DNA of 64,000 nucleotides from Favolaschia claudopus (Eukaryota > Basidiomycota > Agaricomycetes > Agaricales > Mycenaceae), in assembly GCA_037176885.1 (NCBI GenBank), contig JAWWNJ010000137.1, forward strand, positions 496,001-560,000, in the 5' to 3' direction. The notes under the pieces are model-generated. The model saw only the letters and a list, made by a program, of their open reading frames with translations. It did no database searches and had not been told where the DNA came from. Shown here piece by piece: positions 21,064 to 33,638 of the stretch; position 1 is the first letter of the stretch; every line of letters begins with the position of its first letter. Position numbers and translations under genes: made by a program.

Positions 21064-22270
21064 TTGTTTTCTCCCATGCTGACGCGAAAGAGGAGGAGGG
21101 ATGAGGCCTCTTCTCAGCCGCCGCAGGTACAGGGCTGTATACAAATCAATGAGATCTTGCTGACATTTCAACAGCCTGAAGAACCGAAAGGACCCGAGGA
21201 TCCTGAAGAGCCTGAGGTCGACATTATCGCACTCATCAACAAGCTCAGCAAGAAGAAGTCGAATTTGAGCGAGGAACAGTTTGCTGCCCTCGAAGCTGGC
21301 ATAAACAATGTCGAAGACAGTCAGCTGGCATTACTCAACCCTCCCATGGAAAGGGCACAGTTGGATTCGCTTCTAGCCCAGGTGCGGACTGGTAAAGGTT
21401 TACGGAAGAAGCATAGAGCACAACTTCGCACCGCTGCGCCTTGCTGGGGTCGGGTTTTCCCGAACATCTCGGAGGTTGAAGGCGGCCGGGAAGGCTGGCT
21501 CATGGTCATGGCAGGGATTATCATCCCGCGATTGGAACGGAAGCCGGCTGAGCCAATTACGGATATTTCTGCTGAAGCCGAGCTGTTGCGGCGCATTCCA
21601 ATCATCGGAACAGCTTCGCAAGATGCTGGCCCTATCCTTCGAGGCGTGCAAGAGCTGGCTGATACGATGTATCGTGGAATCTATCAGGTGCGCCATTTGC
21701 GGTTCTCATTGCCTGTATTTACAATCAGATGCGTTGCCTCAGGTACATCCCAAGCCGATCTTGTTCATCGATCAAAAGAACAAGGCGGCGCACAAGGGCA
21801 TCGAGTACGAGCCTTTTTCAACCTTCACCGGCTTCATCAATACCAGTCCTCAAGGCTGTATCGTTAGCATTGCACTTGTTGTGCTGTGGGAAAGCAGCCC
21901 GGTCGGAAAAACCGTCGTTCGGTGGATGGGAGAAGACATGCATGCGAACATCGTTCTCATGATTCACCCCCGTGCTGGCCGAGGAAAAGCTATTGTCGTC
22001 GGCGAGCCCAACATCGATAGCCTACGCGCCTCCCTGCCCAACCCGCTATCGGGACGTATGACAGCCATGCTCAAGAAATCTGAAAATGTTCCCTTGAATG
22101 CTTGGTGCAATCAGCCGCGAAAGGAAATCAACACCGGGCCGAATTGTCTCCCAATGGCTCTGGAATGGATGATCGAGATCGTGGCTGGGGGTCTGCCGCG
22201 GTTGGGGGTAGAGAGAGATGGGAAAGGCGGTGTGAAAGGGATATCCGGATTTCGTGTACTGAACTTGTGA
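21064..22270 (+). CDS. Unrecognised protein, possible Ulp1/adenain-like cysteine protease
   Basis: Two exons, 21064-21687 and 21743-22270, spliced GT-AG in frame, 383 residues. The N terminus is basic then acidic and probably disordered. Residues 60-200 are helical with no family I know. The second exon shows a possible catalytic order His275 (EDMHANIVLMIHP), an Asn/Asp at 298-300 (GEPNID), Gln332 and Cys343 (NTGPNCLPMALEWM). That order and spacing resemble Ulp1/adenain-type cysteine proteases, where the His strand is followed by an acidic residue and then Gln and Cys. This is my inference from pattern only, not recognised homology. A later Met at 21076 could be the start. It lies between the chromodomain gene and the two long minus-strand genes of the same block. 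Confidence 0.55.
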
Positions 22271-22985
22271 TTATTTTGACATAAGTATCAATACGCTGCA
22301 ATTCTGTCTGGGTCAATTAATCAATGATCCCCCCAAAAGTTATGAAAGGGTTTACTTTCCGTTCTTAATTCCAACATGAAAAACAAAGCTTGGGCCAATC
22401 TCGGGTTGAGACGGTGAGAAATCTCAGGGTCCGTCTTGGCAATTTTTACATTCTACACATTTATAAAGTAAGTAAGAGTCGTTTTGTGCATCCGAATTAC
22501 CTTACACAATCATGCCTCCAGCGTCATTCAACACTTTCTGTTCTATTTGTACGTGTTGTTTGATGTGATGCTTGATGCGATCTGCGGTGGGTGGATCTGA
22601 AGTACACTCAGGATAATTGGCACACAGTCGGTATCTTTGGAAACACACATACCTTGTACAAAATATGGAATTCAATCTTCCGGTACTCCTCTATACCTGT
22701 TTATGAATTTTCGACTTCCTCAAGTGACGGAATAGTGTGACAGACTGTCACAATCTCAATCCGAGATGCAAATCGACTCATTTCAGCGCGAAAGATCGCT
22801 GTATTTCGCTGTAAAGCTGCAAATGAGGCCAAAATATTCTGTCAAACATCTCTGTATATTGTATAGAAGTCAATCTTGCCGCAAAAACTTATTTAGAACT
22901 CGGTCAATTCTGGCTGCCAGTGAACTCTGAAAATGCACACAACAAGTCTATAGAATTGGTGCGTTGAACATACAAGTAATTTGCT
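22271..22985. other. No gene recognised
   Basis: The spacer between two convergent genes, AT-rich. It holds no repeat or RNA gene I can identify and presumably contains both 3-prime ends. Confidence 0.5.
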
Positions 22986-24967
22986 TTAACAGTATGTCAT
23001 GGGAAGGTTTCCGAGCATATCAGATTTGGCTGGGGGGATAGAGTACCCTTGTAGGATTCTTTTAACGTCCGCTTCTTGTGCTCCTCCAACGGCAATCAGC
23101 AAAGGATCCTCCCGCCAATTACCGCCAACATCCTCGACCTGAAAGAATGCTCCCAATAAATTTTCGAGGTCCTCCTCCTTCGCCCTGACATCCGCACTAA
23201 GTTCTTGACGCTGCAGATCTGTACGTCCACGGAGGTATTGCAGTAGGATTCGTGTCTTGCTTGCAAAAGTGAGTCTATTAGCGTAACTGCTCGGAGGGAT
23301 ACCCGCCCATGCCGCTACATCGTGCTGCCAGTTACGCGACTGAAAGCCGTACGCTCGAGTCACAATAGATTGAATAATCAATGCCTGTCTGATATGTAAG
23401 TAAGCTGTACCATGCCTAGCTCCTGCGAGCTGCACAAGACGCCCGGCCTCTGCCGCAAAGTGCTGGTCGAGAAACGTGCAGTTGAAAAGCAGTGCGTTTA
23501 AGAATCTACCGAGACTCAACAGTCCAGAGCCCGAGGCTGCTGGAGTATTTGCCCGAGATGTACGCCCACCAATCGCCGTTGTGCGAGTTCCATGCGGCAA
23601 GACATAAGGACTCGGAGACGGAGAGGCAGACGCTTCCATCTCTTCCCCACAACGCTGTGATATACATAAGTTCAAAGAGTGTAGTGAGAACAGAATGACG
23701 GAATCACACCTCTGGAAAGCAGTATAGAACAAAAAACGGCGTCTCCAAGGGTAGATTCCAATGTTCGAAAGTCTGGGTGCTGACAGAATTATGAATAGCT
23801 CGGGGAACAGGAACAGCCTGAGGCGAAGCGGTGAGATGGTCGCGAAGAAGTCCTAGAGCATGGTAACCATTCGTGGGACGATTGAACTCGTCGGCCCCCT
23901 CAACCATTGTCTTCGACCATGCGATACAAAAAGGTTTTGAATCGAGGTGTGCACAAATATGATCCAGATAGTTCGAGAGCAAGTTTCCCCTGCCTCGAAG
24001 AGCGAGAATTAAGGCAGCCATATTGGGCGTCCCAGGCGGTAGAGGAACATTGGTTTCAAAGAATCTCTGATATCCGAAATGAAGCTCGAGGGGAAAGCCA
24101 ATGTAGATAGCCGCAGCCAAGGGCAGAAGCCGGGGTGTGGGGGTGATGGTGCGGCGCATGGCTGCGAGACTGCCATTTCCTGGACGAGAACGAGGTACCT
24201 GGTCTGAAGCAAGGGAAGGTACGACGCTCGCTCCTTCCTCCGGAAGCACAGGGAAATGAACAGGTACGTCGGAGTTGAAGGAAGTAAGAGGGTGAACCGA
24301 TGGGGGAGTGTCATGTGTCTCTATTGATGCAAAGTTCAAGTTGTTCGAGAACGGGGAAATTGTAAATGGATCCTCGGTTGCCAGAATTGTGTTTTGAATC
24401 GGAGTACGAAACACTCCCTGCGGAGAGTGAACATGAGGCTGATGAAAACCGTGCGTCGGCGTGGAGGGGAAAATGTCACGCTCCAGATTGTGTTCAGAAG
24501 CCGAGATTGGTGACAAATGAGGAGTCGGAGAGCTCGAACGATTATAACTCTCAATAGACTGATCCGCCTCGTCCAAAAGGTGCTGGGCAAAAGCCTCGGA
24601 ATGATCAAAATGGGAATTTTGGGACTCGCCCAATGGCGGATATCTCAACAAGCTGAGAGTGCGAGATTAGCATTGATTAATACTTGATTGTATTACGCAC
24701 CTAAACTCATTCGCGTCTACGGGGTGGAACTCATCTTGCAGAGACACAGCAGTCGGCCGTAAATCAGCTTCTCGAGTGTGCTGTTAATCTCCGTTGCTTT
24801 GACCTTGACAAACATTGACACGTACGAGAAGTTACGGGATTTTGTGTCACTGCACTCGACGGAGGCTCATTTTGAGATCGGGATCGGCGGTCAGTGAGGG
24901 GAAGAGAAATATCCGGAGGCGGGTTGTTGGCTTGTTGGCGTCTCTGACGCGTCCAAGGCTGCTCCAT
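22986..24967 (-). CDS. Unrecognised 607-residue protein
   Basis: Four exons on the minus strand, 24967-24836, 24780-24701, 24652-23710 and 23654-22986. GT-AG junctions keep frame and give 607 residues. The first third is Ser/Pro/His-rich and probably unstructured. A folded part then begins near PLAAAIYIGFPLELHFGYQR, goes through NMAALILALRGRGNLLSNYL and WNLPLETPFFVLYCFPE, and continues after a Ser/Pro linker with LLSLGRFLNALLFNCTF to the C terminus. I recognise no domain. It ends tail-to-tail with the gene at 21064-22270 and lies just downstream of the HECT-like gene on the same strand (about 160 bases), so it may work with it. Open frames of this length with clean introns make a real gene likely. 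Confidence 0.65.
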
Positions 24968-25124
24968 GCGCCCTGTGCAAAGCAATATTCCATGCGTGAA
25001 TTTATCTACGGAGGTGAAACTATATGCGGAGAACTTCACAAGCGACCCTGCAGCGACAAAGTATCGGAATTGGATCAAAATTGGATCCGAAATATTGGAT
25101 AAATGATAGCCGTAAGCTTAGCGA

Positions 25125-28100
25125 CTACAAGACTGTATACTGTTTTCTACTGCTCAAAAGCTGACCGTGGAAAAAATGGCCAAATGTCGTGTCGATGCCA
25201 GCCTCGGGAAGCTCAGACAAGAGTAAAAATCGAAGCATGGCGTTGTTGGAGATGGTATAGCTTTGGAAGCAGGCGCGGAAGAAGACTGACACGTCAGGCC
25301 CGTAGTCTTCAACTCCGTCTGGACCCGTGTGGGGAAATTCTTCATTCCAATCATGCGTGATGTCGCACTAGGATGTCGTAAGTAAAACCGAAAAACTCAG
25401 GGCAAGGAGGTCAAATCACACCTTGATGACCCAGTCTGGATCAATCGGAAGTGAGGTAGATCCGGTGAGTACTGAGAGAAAGAGCTTGGGGCGTAGGAGC
25501 GGATCATCGCGATTTTCCCTGAGTTCGTCGTCGAGAAGGGCTTCGAAAACATGTTTCGGATCTTCTGGATGACCTGGCTCAGAAAGATAGTGAGTCACGA
25601 AACGCTTGAAAATTGCGACTGTTTCAGTGTTGTCGCCCCACGGATCATTCTCCCGATTGCTTTGAGCATACTCCAGGTGCGACCGAAGATCATCAGCGCT
25701 CTTGATCTGGCGGTCAAAAGCAGAGAGAATGAGTTGCTTGCATGGCGTTGCAAACCACTATCAAGCCGAGGTTAGTAGAGTTGAGATGTGAAAGAATCAA
25801 GGAAGGATCAATAGCTACCTCAAGAACATGATGCGGTCGATCTTGACCACCGAAAGCTTCCACGCACATATTAAACCCGTCCTCCAGAATGCGAAAATCA
25901 GGCTGATTTGTAATGTCTACTGTACCAAGAGTGAGATAGCTAATAATTGCGGCGATTATGCCATCTTGCTCCGCCTGGCATCGCTGCAAACCGATCATAG
26001 TTGGCTGAATTTAGTACAATCTTGTTAGTCAGAGCGATGGCAAAGAACGGCGAGCTCACATCCATCTCGGGCATATTGATTAAAATTTGAAACCTCTTGT
26101 CGGTGGGAGAGAAATAAAGACGATCAGTCAAGGGAACTCGGTGAAAAGACTTGACAGTCTCGAGGGACGGCAAGGTCATGAAGCGCGTCAAAAATTCGAG
26201 GTCAAATTTGGTCGCAGTGGGACGTCCGTCAAATATCGTTGAGAAAAGGAAAGGCGAGACAGGAATTGGGGCGCCAATGAAGACGAAATGAAGAAAGAAA
26301 ATAAATCCGGTCGCTCGAAGAGTACAAGCACGGGATGGAATCGCCGCACGAGAGGGATGGAGTCGGAGAGTTAGATGACCCTCGTGTTCAACCCAATAAT
26401 GCCCGTCGGACAGCAACATCTTCACGGCGAGCGCAATAGTTTCGTTGCGAGGACCTTTGCCAACGGCCGAGCTGTGTGGTTCTGTCGTCCGACTGCATCG
26501 CGAATCAACCAAAGAATGCAACAGGCAGCTTGATTCGTGACTTACATGGCAATCTGCAATCCAAGGAACGCAGATTGGTCGGTGACCGGACCGTCTATCT
26601 TTGGACGCTGAGGTCGGAACTGTTCTTCAACGATTTCCTTGAACTTCAAGCCGGTTGGACGTCCACCAAAGAGCCAGAGTACTGCGACTATGAGAGCCTG
26701 GGCTGCTTCGTCAACACTCGCAGCTCTGATATGAATATTGTCGTTCATCGCAAACGGCGGTGTGATGTGATGTTGCCATGATGTGAGCGAAAAGGCTCCG
26801 GAGCCCGGCATGTGTTGAAGAGTGAGGTCGAGGGGAGCAGAATCTCCGAGAAACGAGCGCGACTTAGATGAAAAAATATCAGGAAGAGATAAGTCGAAGG
26901 TATATAACGTGCTATGCTTGCCTTCGTAGAAGTTGGCGCCATCTCCATGGCCGCAACGAGAAGTGGTCCAGCGAGAAAGGGTTGAACCTTCGGGATCGAG
27001 ACGGCGGCCGCTGGCTCTTGAACTGCCGAAACCGAAACCGAAGCCGCGGCCGCAGCTGACGCCGACGCTGCCTATGAATATTTGTGAGTGTAAACAAGAT
27101 TAATCTGCTAGCAATAGGTACCTGTTGCCAGTGTTGACGGTGAACCGATCGAGTGATAATCTGTGGATAATTAATGGTTCAGACGTAGTGAATAATGTAA
27201 GAAAAGGTACAAACCGGTGAGAGCCGTGAGACCTCCGCACCGACATCAACTTGCGAAGGAGCTGCAGCTTCGTCCTGGTTGATTAAGTCAAAGCTAAACG
27301 TAAGGCAGTTTTTGTTCAACGTACCTCAGCAAGAAGAGACTCGGGATCTGGGAACTAAAAAAATAATTATTGAATCAATGATAATATGGAATTCAGATGC
27401 ATGAAAACTCACATCGTCGTCACTGTCGGATGGTCCAAATAAGTCGGGCGAGGAAATCCGAGAGGCAGCCGGTTCCCGTTGTGAAGTAGCAGCAGACGAT
27501 GGGCAAGCAGGAGAGCATGTCGGCGACGGATCACGACTGAGGGAGGTAAGCAGTGGATGAAGGACTCGTCGAGCGAAGCACTGATGCACAAGGACGTGTT
27601 CAGGCAGACGGTCTCTTGGCTCGAACAATGGGTCAAGAGGAGCGTAGAGCTTGCGCATTCTCGGTGCTAACATAAAGAGGATTGGTTCAAAAAACTAAAA
27701 TTCACAAGAGAACGAGATAGTTACGCACCTACGAAGATACAAGGCCCTTCGGAAAGATGGTTTGGTGTATTCGTGAATGGTGATGCCGAGATTGCTTGGA
27801 GAGTGAACGTAAAGCGGGTCAGCGACTTTGGATCTTCAACCCAAGTCCGACCAGGCGACCTGTGGGTCGAAATTGTTATATGAACCTGCCGTCGAAATTC
27901 AACAAATGTGCTTACCGGCCCTTTGGACCCAGAAGAACCCAGGCAGTCGTATTAGGAGTCTTCTGCGTTGACGCTGGTCGAAACGGGGCGAAGTCGATGT
28001 TGAATGTGCGGCAATGGTCTTCGAAAGCAACGTCGATTGCCTCGAATATCGGCCCTGTGTTAGTAACATCGACAGTGAATACAAGATTAGCGCGGTTGAG

Positions 28101-29164
28101 TGCGTTTTGAACCGCTTCAAGCTCAGCGCCATTCTTCCAGGCATATTTAGGGGAGAGATCAAGGGTGTCGTTGTGATTGGAGGTATCTAGCTGCAATTGA
28201 ATTGAAGTAAAGTTAGATTGCAGTGGATGAAAACAATCAATGAGAGCGAGACTCACCACCTTTGGAAGGATGCAAACCGTCACCGTTGTTGAAGTAGACA
28301 AGATTGTAGACGAGGAAGCAAAATCAGATAAAGGTGCTGCTGGTTGATCCGAGTATGGGCGGGGAGGGCCGGATTTTCGTTTCCTCGGACTCGATGCAGC
28401 GGATGTAGAACCAGTATGATCGTTCGAGTGAAGGGTCCGCTGAATGGATGCACGACGTTCGGCTTGTACAGAAGCCGCAATCGAAGAGGACGAAGAAGGT
28501 CGGGTATACTGAACAGATGCAGTTGATGGACGCGTGAGTCCTGCAAATGCTGTGACTGGACGATGTGGAGCCGAGCGAGGGGACACAGTAGCAGGCTGAG
28601 CCGATGAAGCCGCGACGGTTGAAGGAGGATCACGCCGAGCCAAGGATGTGGTAGCCGACGAACTGTGACTCATTGAGTCATCAAGTTCAACATATGTTCA
28701 GAGGAAGATTTAAAAGAGACTCACCCGGAAGTCGAGACAAGCTTGGCATGAGATCCCCAACCAAGACCACAAGCACATATCATACGCATAGTCCAAGGAG
28801 ATTCGGTCTGAATTATTGAGAGCAGATTAGGCCGAAGTTTCCAGTTCCAAATTCAAGACTCACGTTGAAAAAGCAACTGCAGAGGCCATTTTCGGTCGGT
28901 CCACGCGCAAAGGCACTATTTTGAGCGGAAATGTCGTCGGTTTCGGAGATGTGAGCAGTCCAAGGGTGACCGCAGAGAAAACAAGCGGTATCCGCCGTAT
29001 CGAAGTCCTAGAGAAGGTGAGCAAGGGCGTCTCAATCAAAGTTGAGATCTCACTGAATATTTCGGAGAACCATCGGGGTTTTCGGCCACAAAGCCGACAC
29101 ATGCTTGAGGGCAGTCAGGAAAGGCACAAGCGCCTCGAGAGCCGAAGCGGAAATTGAGACGCAT
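25125..29164 (-). CDS. Large multi-exon HECT-like protein with N-terminal Cys clusters
   Basis: Minus-strand gene of at least 12 exons. Exon 1 is 29164-29054, exon 2 29007-28864, exon 3 28807-28725, exon 4 28668-28257, exon 5 28190-27916. Further exons run down to the stop at 25125-25127. The N terminus has Cys/His pairs (GACAFPDCPQAC, ACFLCGHPWTAH, MICACGLGWGSH). A Ser-rich linker follows. The C-terminal third contains GKGPRNETIALAVKMLL, HPSRAAIPSRA, FLFSTIFDGRPTATKFD, LFLSVLTGSTSLPIDPDW and VFFRACFQSYTISNNAMLR. The last two resemble the TGS-x-LP and catalytic Cys regions of HECT ubiquitin ligases, with the Cys of RACFQS as candidate active site. HECT ligases carry ubiquitin on that Cys. The family match is by pattern and is not certain. 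The start at 29164 lies about 400 bases inside the right repeat array. Several middle exons were joined by eye and may be off. Confidence 0.6.
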
Positions 29165-29339
29165 TGGAAGCGGAAATTATCGAGAGGCAGGGCGAAGGAC
29201 AAAGTCGTTTATTTAAAGTTGTTCGCAGTCCAGGCTTGGCATCCGGAGTTACCCGATCGGGCCGCAACTCCTGACAGCTGATGAGGATGCGTCGGGATGC
29301 GTCACTGTTTTCGGTGTCCTCATTTTGGTTCATTTCACA

Positions 29340-29560
29340 TTGTAAGCGTAGTCACTGGGACGACACCAGGATATGTCCTAGTGATGTCCCAGCTCATCCC
29401 GAGGATATGTTGGGATCAATAGGGACATTGTTGGGACCGGTTGGGATTCGTTGTGATCAGCGGGGTTTGATGAAGACAGGTCGGGATGACGGAGGATAGG
29501 CGGGGATCTGTAGCATGAGGTAAAAACAATTATTTTTGTCCGATGGCGGCCTTCATAAAG
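29340..29560. repeat. Right subterminal array rich in GGGAC/GTCCC
   Basis: Repeated GGGAC, GGGAT and GTCCC words (for example GATGTCCCAGCTCATCCCGA). The outer part, read inward from the right, gives GGTTTTCT, GGCCGCC, CGGACAAAA and AATTGTT in the same order as the left edge at 14968-15023. This supports an inverted pair of element ends. Confidence 0.55.
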
Positions 29561-32500
29561 AAAACCGACCAAAAGAATGCGTTTGGCGTCGAGAACTCAC
29601 TTTTTCCCACGGTGTTTCACTTTTTTCGGGTCTGAAAAAAATAAAATCGTCATTTTGACTCTAATTTTGGATGGATTGAGCCCAGATGTGTTCAGTTGTC
29701 ATGCAGAAACCCTGAAAAAGTGGTAGCCGAGTGTAGCGGAGTCTGTTCTGACTTACCTGGGTGATCCGCCCAATGCTGGCACGGCAAAGTCCGGGAAACA
29801 CGTGATCTTAACCCTAACCGATATGGGAATTTGATGATGGCATCAACCATCATTAGGGTTTGTTTCACTTTTTCGGAGGTGAAAACACAAAAACTTGTTC
29901 AATTGCCTTGCAAAGCACAAGATGAGTTGCTACACATCCATAGAGACGTTCTACGCTGTTTTTAAGTTGAATGGTGATGACGGCATAATGTAGTATCGAG
30001 TTTAACTTTGGATGCCGTCCCCTGCCAAAAAAGGAACCGTGATGTGATGCTTGGCACTGTAGGACATCTCATTAGACGTGGCTTCTACTACAAACAGTAA
30101 CAAACAACCCCCAATTCTGGCTGAAGCGCAAGTTTATATTGCCTTTTTAGGCATTTTCCTTGCGTTTTGATGGTAGGTATGCAATGCCGAGGTACCTACT
30201 AGCACCTCTGCGCCATTTCCCAGCTTGTCTGGCGCTCTCGCAGTGTGGTAAGGGTACTTTCCATATATGGTAATGCAAGTTCAGTGGTTGCAACTGTATG
30301 AATCACTTAGCTACATCACCCACATCATAGGTCAACAAGAGCATGAGGCCTAACCGGCAGCACACTCACAGTACTTTGAAGTTCGACTCCGATGAGCTCG
30401 TCGATCTCGCCGAGTGGGAGTGTTTGAAATCCAGTTACGTACTGGTTAAGTACAAATCTACCGAAATTAATCCGACAATGCCGCTGGATGGATGGCCGAA
30501 ATTTATCTGCAGATTGGCTAAATCTGATACTTACCTTGTATTCAGATCCAACAGGATCCAACAGTCACGCGTCACGCACCATCTAAAACCCGGTTTATTG
30601 GGGGAGCTTGGTCCCCCTTTTATCAGAGCAGACACCAAATGGTGATGGGGCTGTGCTGGAGCGTATGATGGGTTTCGTAAATCAGAGGCTGCCGTGATAA
30701 AGACGCGTTCCGAGAACGATATCAGTGATGCGGTGTGATCCAGTGTAAGCCAGCCTGATTCAGCGTGATGCGAGGCTGATTGCGGTGATGCAACGCGGAT
30801 TTTGACAGCTCGTCGAGTTTGCTGCGGCCTCGGACCACTATCATCGGGGTTGCGGAACATGGGTTTAACCACACTGAAGTTTTTTTACTTCCACCTGCTT
30901 TTAGCTGTTCAAGGTGCGTCAATAAGGTGTGGACGAGGTCCAATAAGTAAAAATTCTCAAAAAGATATACAGAACCGATACCCGGGACAACTCTGACGAT
31001 GGATGGAGTGAGGTCCCCAAGTTGAGGCCTGAGCAAGCAGGAATTGCAAAACGAGCGCTAAAGACTTGATCGTATTACGAGTACGCCTTTTCCCATGATG
31101 CCTGGTCGCCCCCGCGGATAAAACGTGAGATAGTCAGGCTGTGGTCGGCTTTTCTTGCCCCTTGCACGTATTCATTGAACCAAGTAGTACATTGACAGGC
31201 AGTCAGGCAAGACGTTATGACACTTTGCAAGGAGTTTCTATTCCAAATCCCACAGGTCGCTGATGTGGGACAGAGATTTCGTTTTTTATCCTCAAATCTC
31301 AACAATGACAGGGCCTGACCATCTCTCCGGCGCTCCAAACTGTTCTCAGGGAAGCAATGGACTATGTTCCGAGGTTCACAGCTCCTCAAGCACAGATGCA
31401 AGCAGATGGGAACTGCAGTCCTGCCCCAGGTAGCGTGGAAGATGTTGAGCTTTCAGACTTGGAGCTGGGGTACCCGGAAAGCCCGTAACTTACTGTAGAG
31501 TCACCTGCAACGGCCCATTGCAGGCAAGTTGCAGGTGATCGGGAATTGGAGGATGGTGTGCTGAGTCAGAATTTGGGCTCATGTGCGATGGCTGTGGACG
31601 CCCATGTCCATATAAGGACATGGGACCTAACGGTAACATTCCGATGCCCGTGGGTTCAATTCCCGGACGTCGCAACTTCTTTTTACCTTTTATACACTTT
31701 TTAACCTCGGGTGGATGGTGACTCCAAAACATTCACGGCCCATTGTAGTAAGTTCTAACCCACAAATGTACTTTCTCTGCAAAATCTGAGGGGCATTGAG
31801 TGTTTGAGAACTGTAAAATGAGAAACATTCATGAATACATGGCTTCAGTTTGACTGACTGCAATGAGACATTTAAATACATGTAGTGAGTGCAGATAATG
31901 TGACCAAGTACTTATATTACTGCCTAGTCTAGTCAAAATCTTTGCACCTTTCCATGGGAGAGTTAGTTTGAGGCACAAGGCAAAATTGATGGGAAGCACA
32001 TATATTGGCAGTCTGTCTCCCTCCCATCCTGTATCAAAGATATATTGCACTGCACCCACCAAGGAGTCTTGTTAATTAAAGAACACAAAGGTTTTTCTGC
32101 CCCTACCTAGTAGGACTTCAGAATACAACCCAGTTCCGTTGAACTGGGATTTGCTGGTTATCCATCCACATTTTCTGGCAGAAATTGAATGAATAAAATC
32201 AGGTGGCTGCTTGTATGTTTATGCGGCACAAAACAGACAGATTCTTACAGACGCAAGGAAACGAAAGCGAAATGAAACCGCGGGAAAGCCAATTGATGCC
32301 ATCAATTTTGTGCTTATTGTGGCAAGCCGACGTCTCGGCGGAAAATCTTGAATTCCATTGGCCAGATCCCATGTCCATTTGGGGAATTCGCTCGAAAAGG
32401 GCATGGGTCTTGAAATCACTGATTTTCCTTAAACGGTCTTGGGATTCAAGTGCCAAAAACCTTCGCAGCGTCATGAATACCATTGTATTACAATCAGAAA

Positions 32501-32777
32501 GGGGTGCAGGGGAGAGACTAAATCAAGTTGAATCTCTCCCTCTTTTCTCTTCTTTTTCTCTATTTTTTCAACTTGAATAACTTGATTTCTTCGGCCCGTC
32601 CACAGACATGGGACATGGGCCAGAATTTGTCTGAGGCCTGCATAGAGTACACAGAAGAGCTTGCTGTACTCACTATTTCATTCAATTTGACACTCACCAA
32701 AGTGTTCCCCGCAAGCCAGCCGCACTCCAGGAAAGAATTCTGGAGGATATTTGGTGAAATCAATCAGAAACAATTTA
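29561..32777. other. Gene-free repeat-like stretch with a tRNA-like segment
   Basis: No coding domain is seen. At 30259-30299 a terminus ending in TTGCAACTGTA is the inverted copy of 14799-14838 (TACAGTTGCGGTCACTGAAC), so both are ends of one CAGTTG element family. A pyrimidine tract near 32525-32575 resembles the inverted A/G tract at 3386-3440, probably SINE tails. The tRNA-like part is listed separately. Confidence 0.5.
31585..31674 (+). repeat. tRNA-like fragment with boxes A and B
   Basis: A box-A-like GGACCTAACGG (31623) and box B GGTTCAATTCC (31653-31663) have tRNA-like spacing. The ends GCGATGG (31585) and ACGTCGC can pair. In place of normal D and anticodon arms there is a 9-base-pair hairpin CCCATGTCC/GGACATGGG (31601-31624). 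It is a rearranged tRNA or a SINE head, not a functional tRNA. A T-rich run follows. Confidence 0.4.
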
Positions 32778-33495
32778 CAGTCGTAAACTGGGAAGCGCAA
32801 CGATTAGCTTTCCCGCGGATTATTCGATGAAAACTGCGCCAAATCTCTGAGTTTTTTGCGCTAGGGTAATAGCCCCGCATCCGTTCTGCAGATTCGTCAA
32901 GAATTCGGGGTCGATACAGTTTGCTTTGAGTGAGTTCAAGGGCCAAAGTTTGGCTCCACCCAAATGGCGTAGAAGAGCAACAACAGCAAACAGAGCTAAA
33001 ATCCTTCCCCGCAGGTCGCGACAACATAGAGCATGTATATTTAGGCCCTAGAAGTATCATACCACAAATCAAGCATGCACAGAAACACCAGCTGGTGTTT
33101 ATATTGCAAGGCAAAATTCACAATTCAGCTGAAATTTAAAAAATCAAAAATCAGCAACAAACGCGCTGGTTCTACCCCTTCAAAGAAGCTATTCAGTCCA
33201 TTTTTTTCGCCAATGGGAAATATGGTTTGTGGGGACTTTTTAGACACCAAATTTTCCATGGAGATGTTCAAAGGTTTGGGGAAATCACAAACTTCCTTCC
33301 AAAATTGGGCATTTTCGACAAATTGCGCTCCCACTGCCCAGGGAAGTAATTTTTAGGCTCCAAAAAGTAGTCCATTAACTTCAGCGACCTAGAAAATGGT
33401 AGGAGAGTGCAAATTCCAGCTCGCCAAAATGTCCGCGGGTACGGAATATGCGTGTTGCTCTTCTACGTTACGTTGCGCTTCCCAGTTTACGACTG
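32778..33495. mobile_element. TA-flanked element with CAGTCGTAAACTGG termini
   Basis: A 718-base element with about 25-base perfect inverted ends (CAGTCGTAAACTGGGAAGCG on both sides read inward), flanked by TA (32776-32777 and 33496-33497). The frames inside lack any transposase motif. It shares the CAGTCG start with the elements at 534 and 36534. Confidence 0.85.
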
Positions 33496-33638
33496 TATCT
33501 GCAATAAAGTTGCAAAACACCTTCCAAGGACCAATTCTATATAGAGTTCGTAGCCCCCCACGCGGTAAATAGAGCTCCCATCACAAGATAACCTTATTTG
33601 CGAAGGTAGTTTCGCCTTGAGGGGACGGCGACATATTA

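Larger units (their letters stand above)
14960..29560. mobile_element. Candidate giant DNA transposon (integrase to HECT-like block)
   Basis: Proposed from four observations. Both edges carry GTCCC/GGGAC and CATCC-rich arrays (14970-15330 and 29340-29530). The outer sequences resemble each other in inverted orientation: CGGACAAAA next to AATTGTT with a nearby GGCCG and GTTTTCT-like word on both sides. The first gene (15484, +) and last gene (start 29164, -) both begin within about 500 bases of an edge and read inward. The first gene encodes a DD34E integrase-core protein that could be the transposase. Six genes lie inside. I could not find a target-site duplication, so the exact ends are not known. 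The alternative is an ordinary gene cluster with an integrase copy nearby. Confidence 0.4.

Noticed and set aside
14960..29560. Polinton/Maverick element
   Set aside because: Integrase and possible protease would fit, but there is no DNA polymerase B, packaging ATPase or capsid frame.
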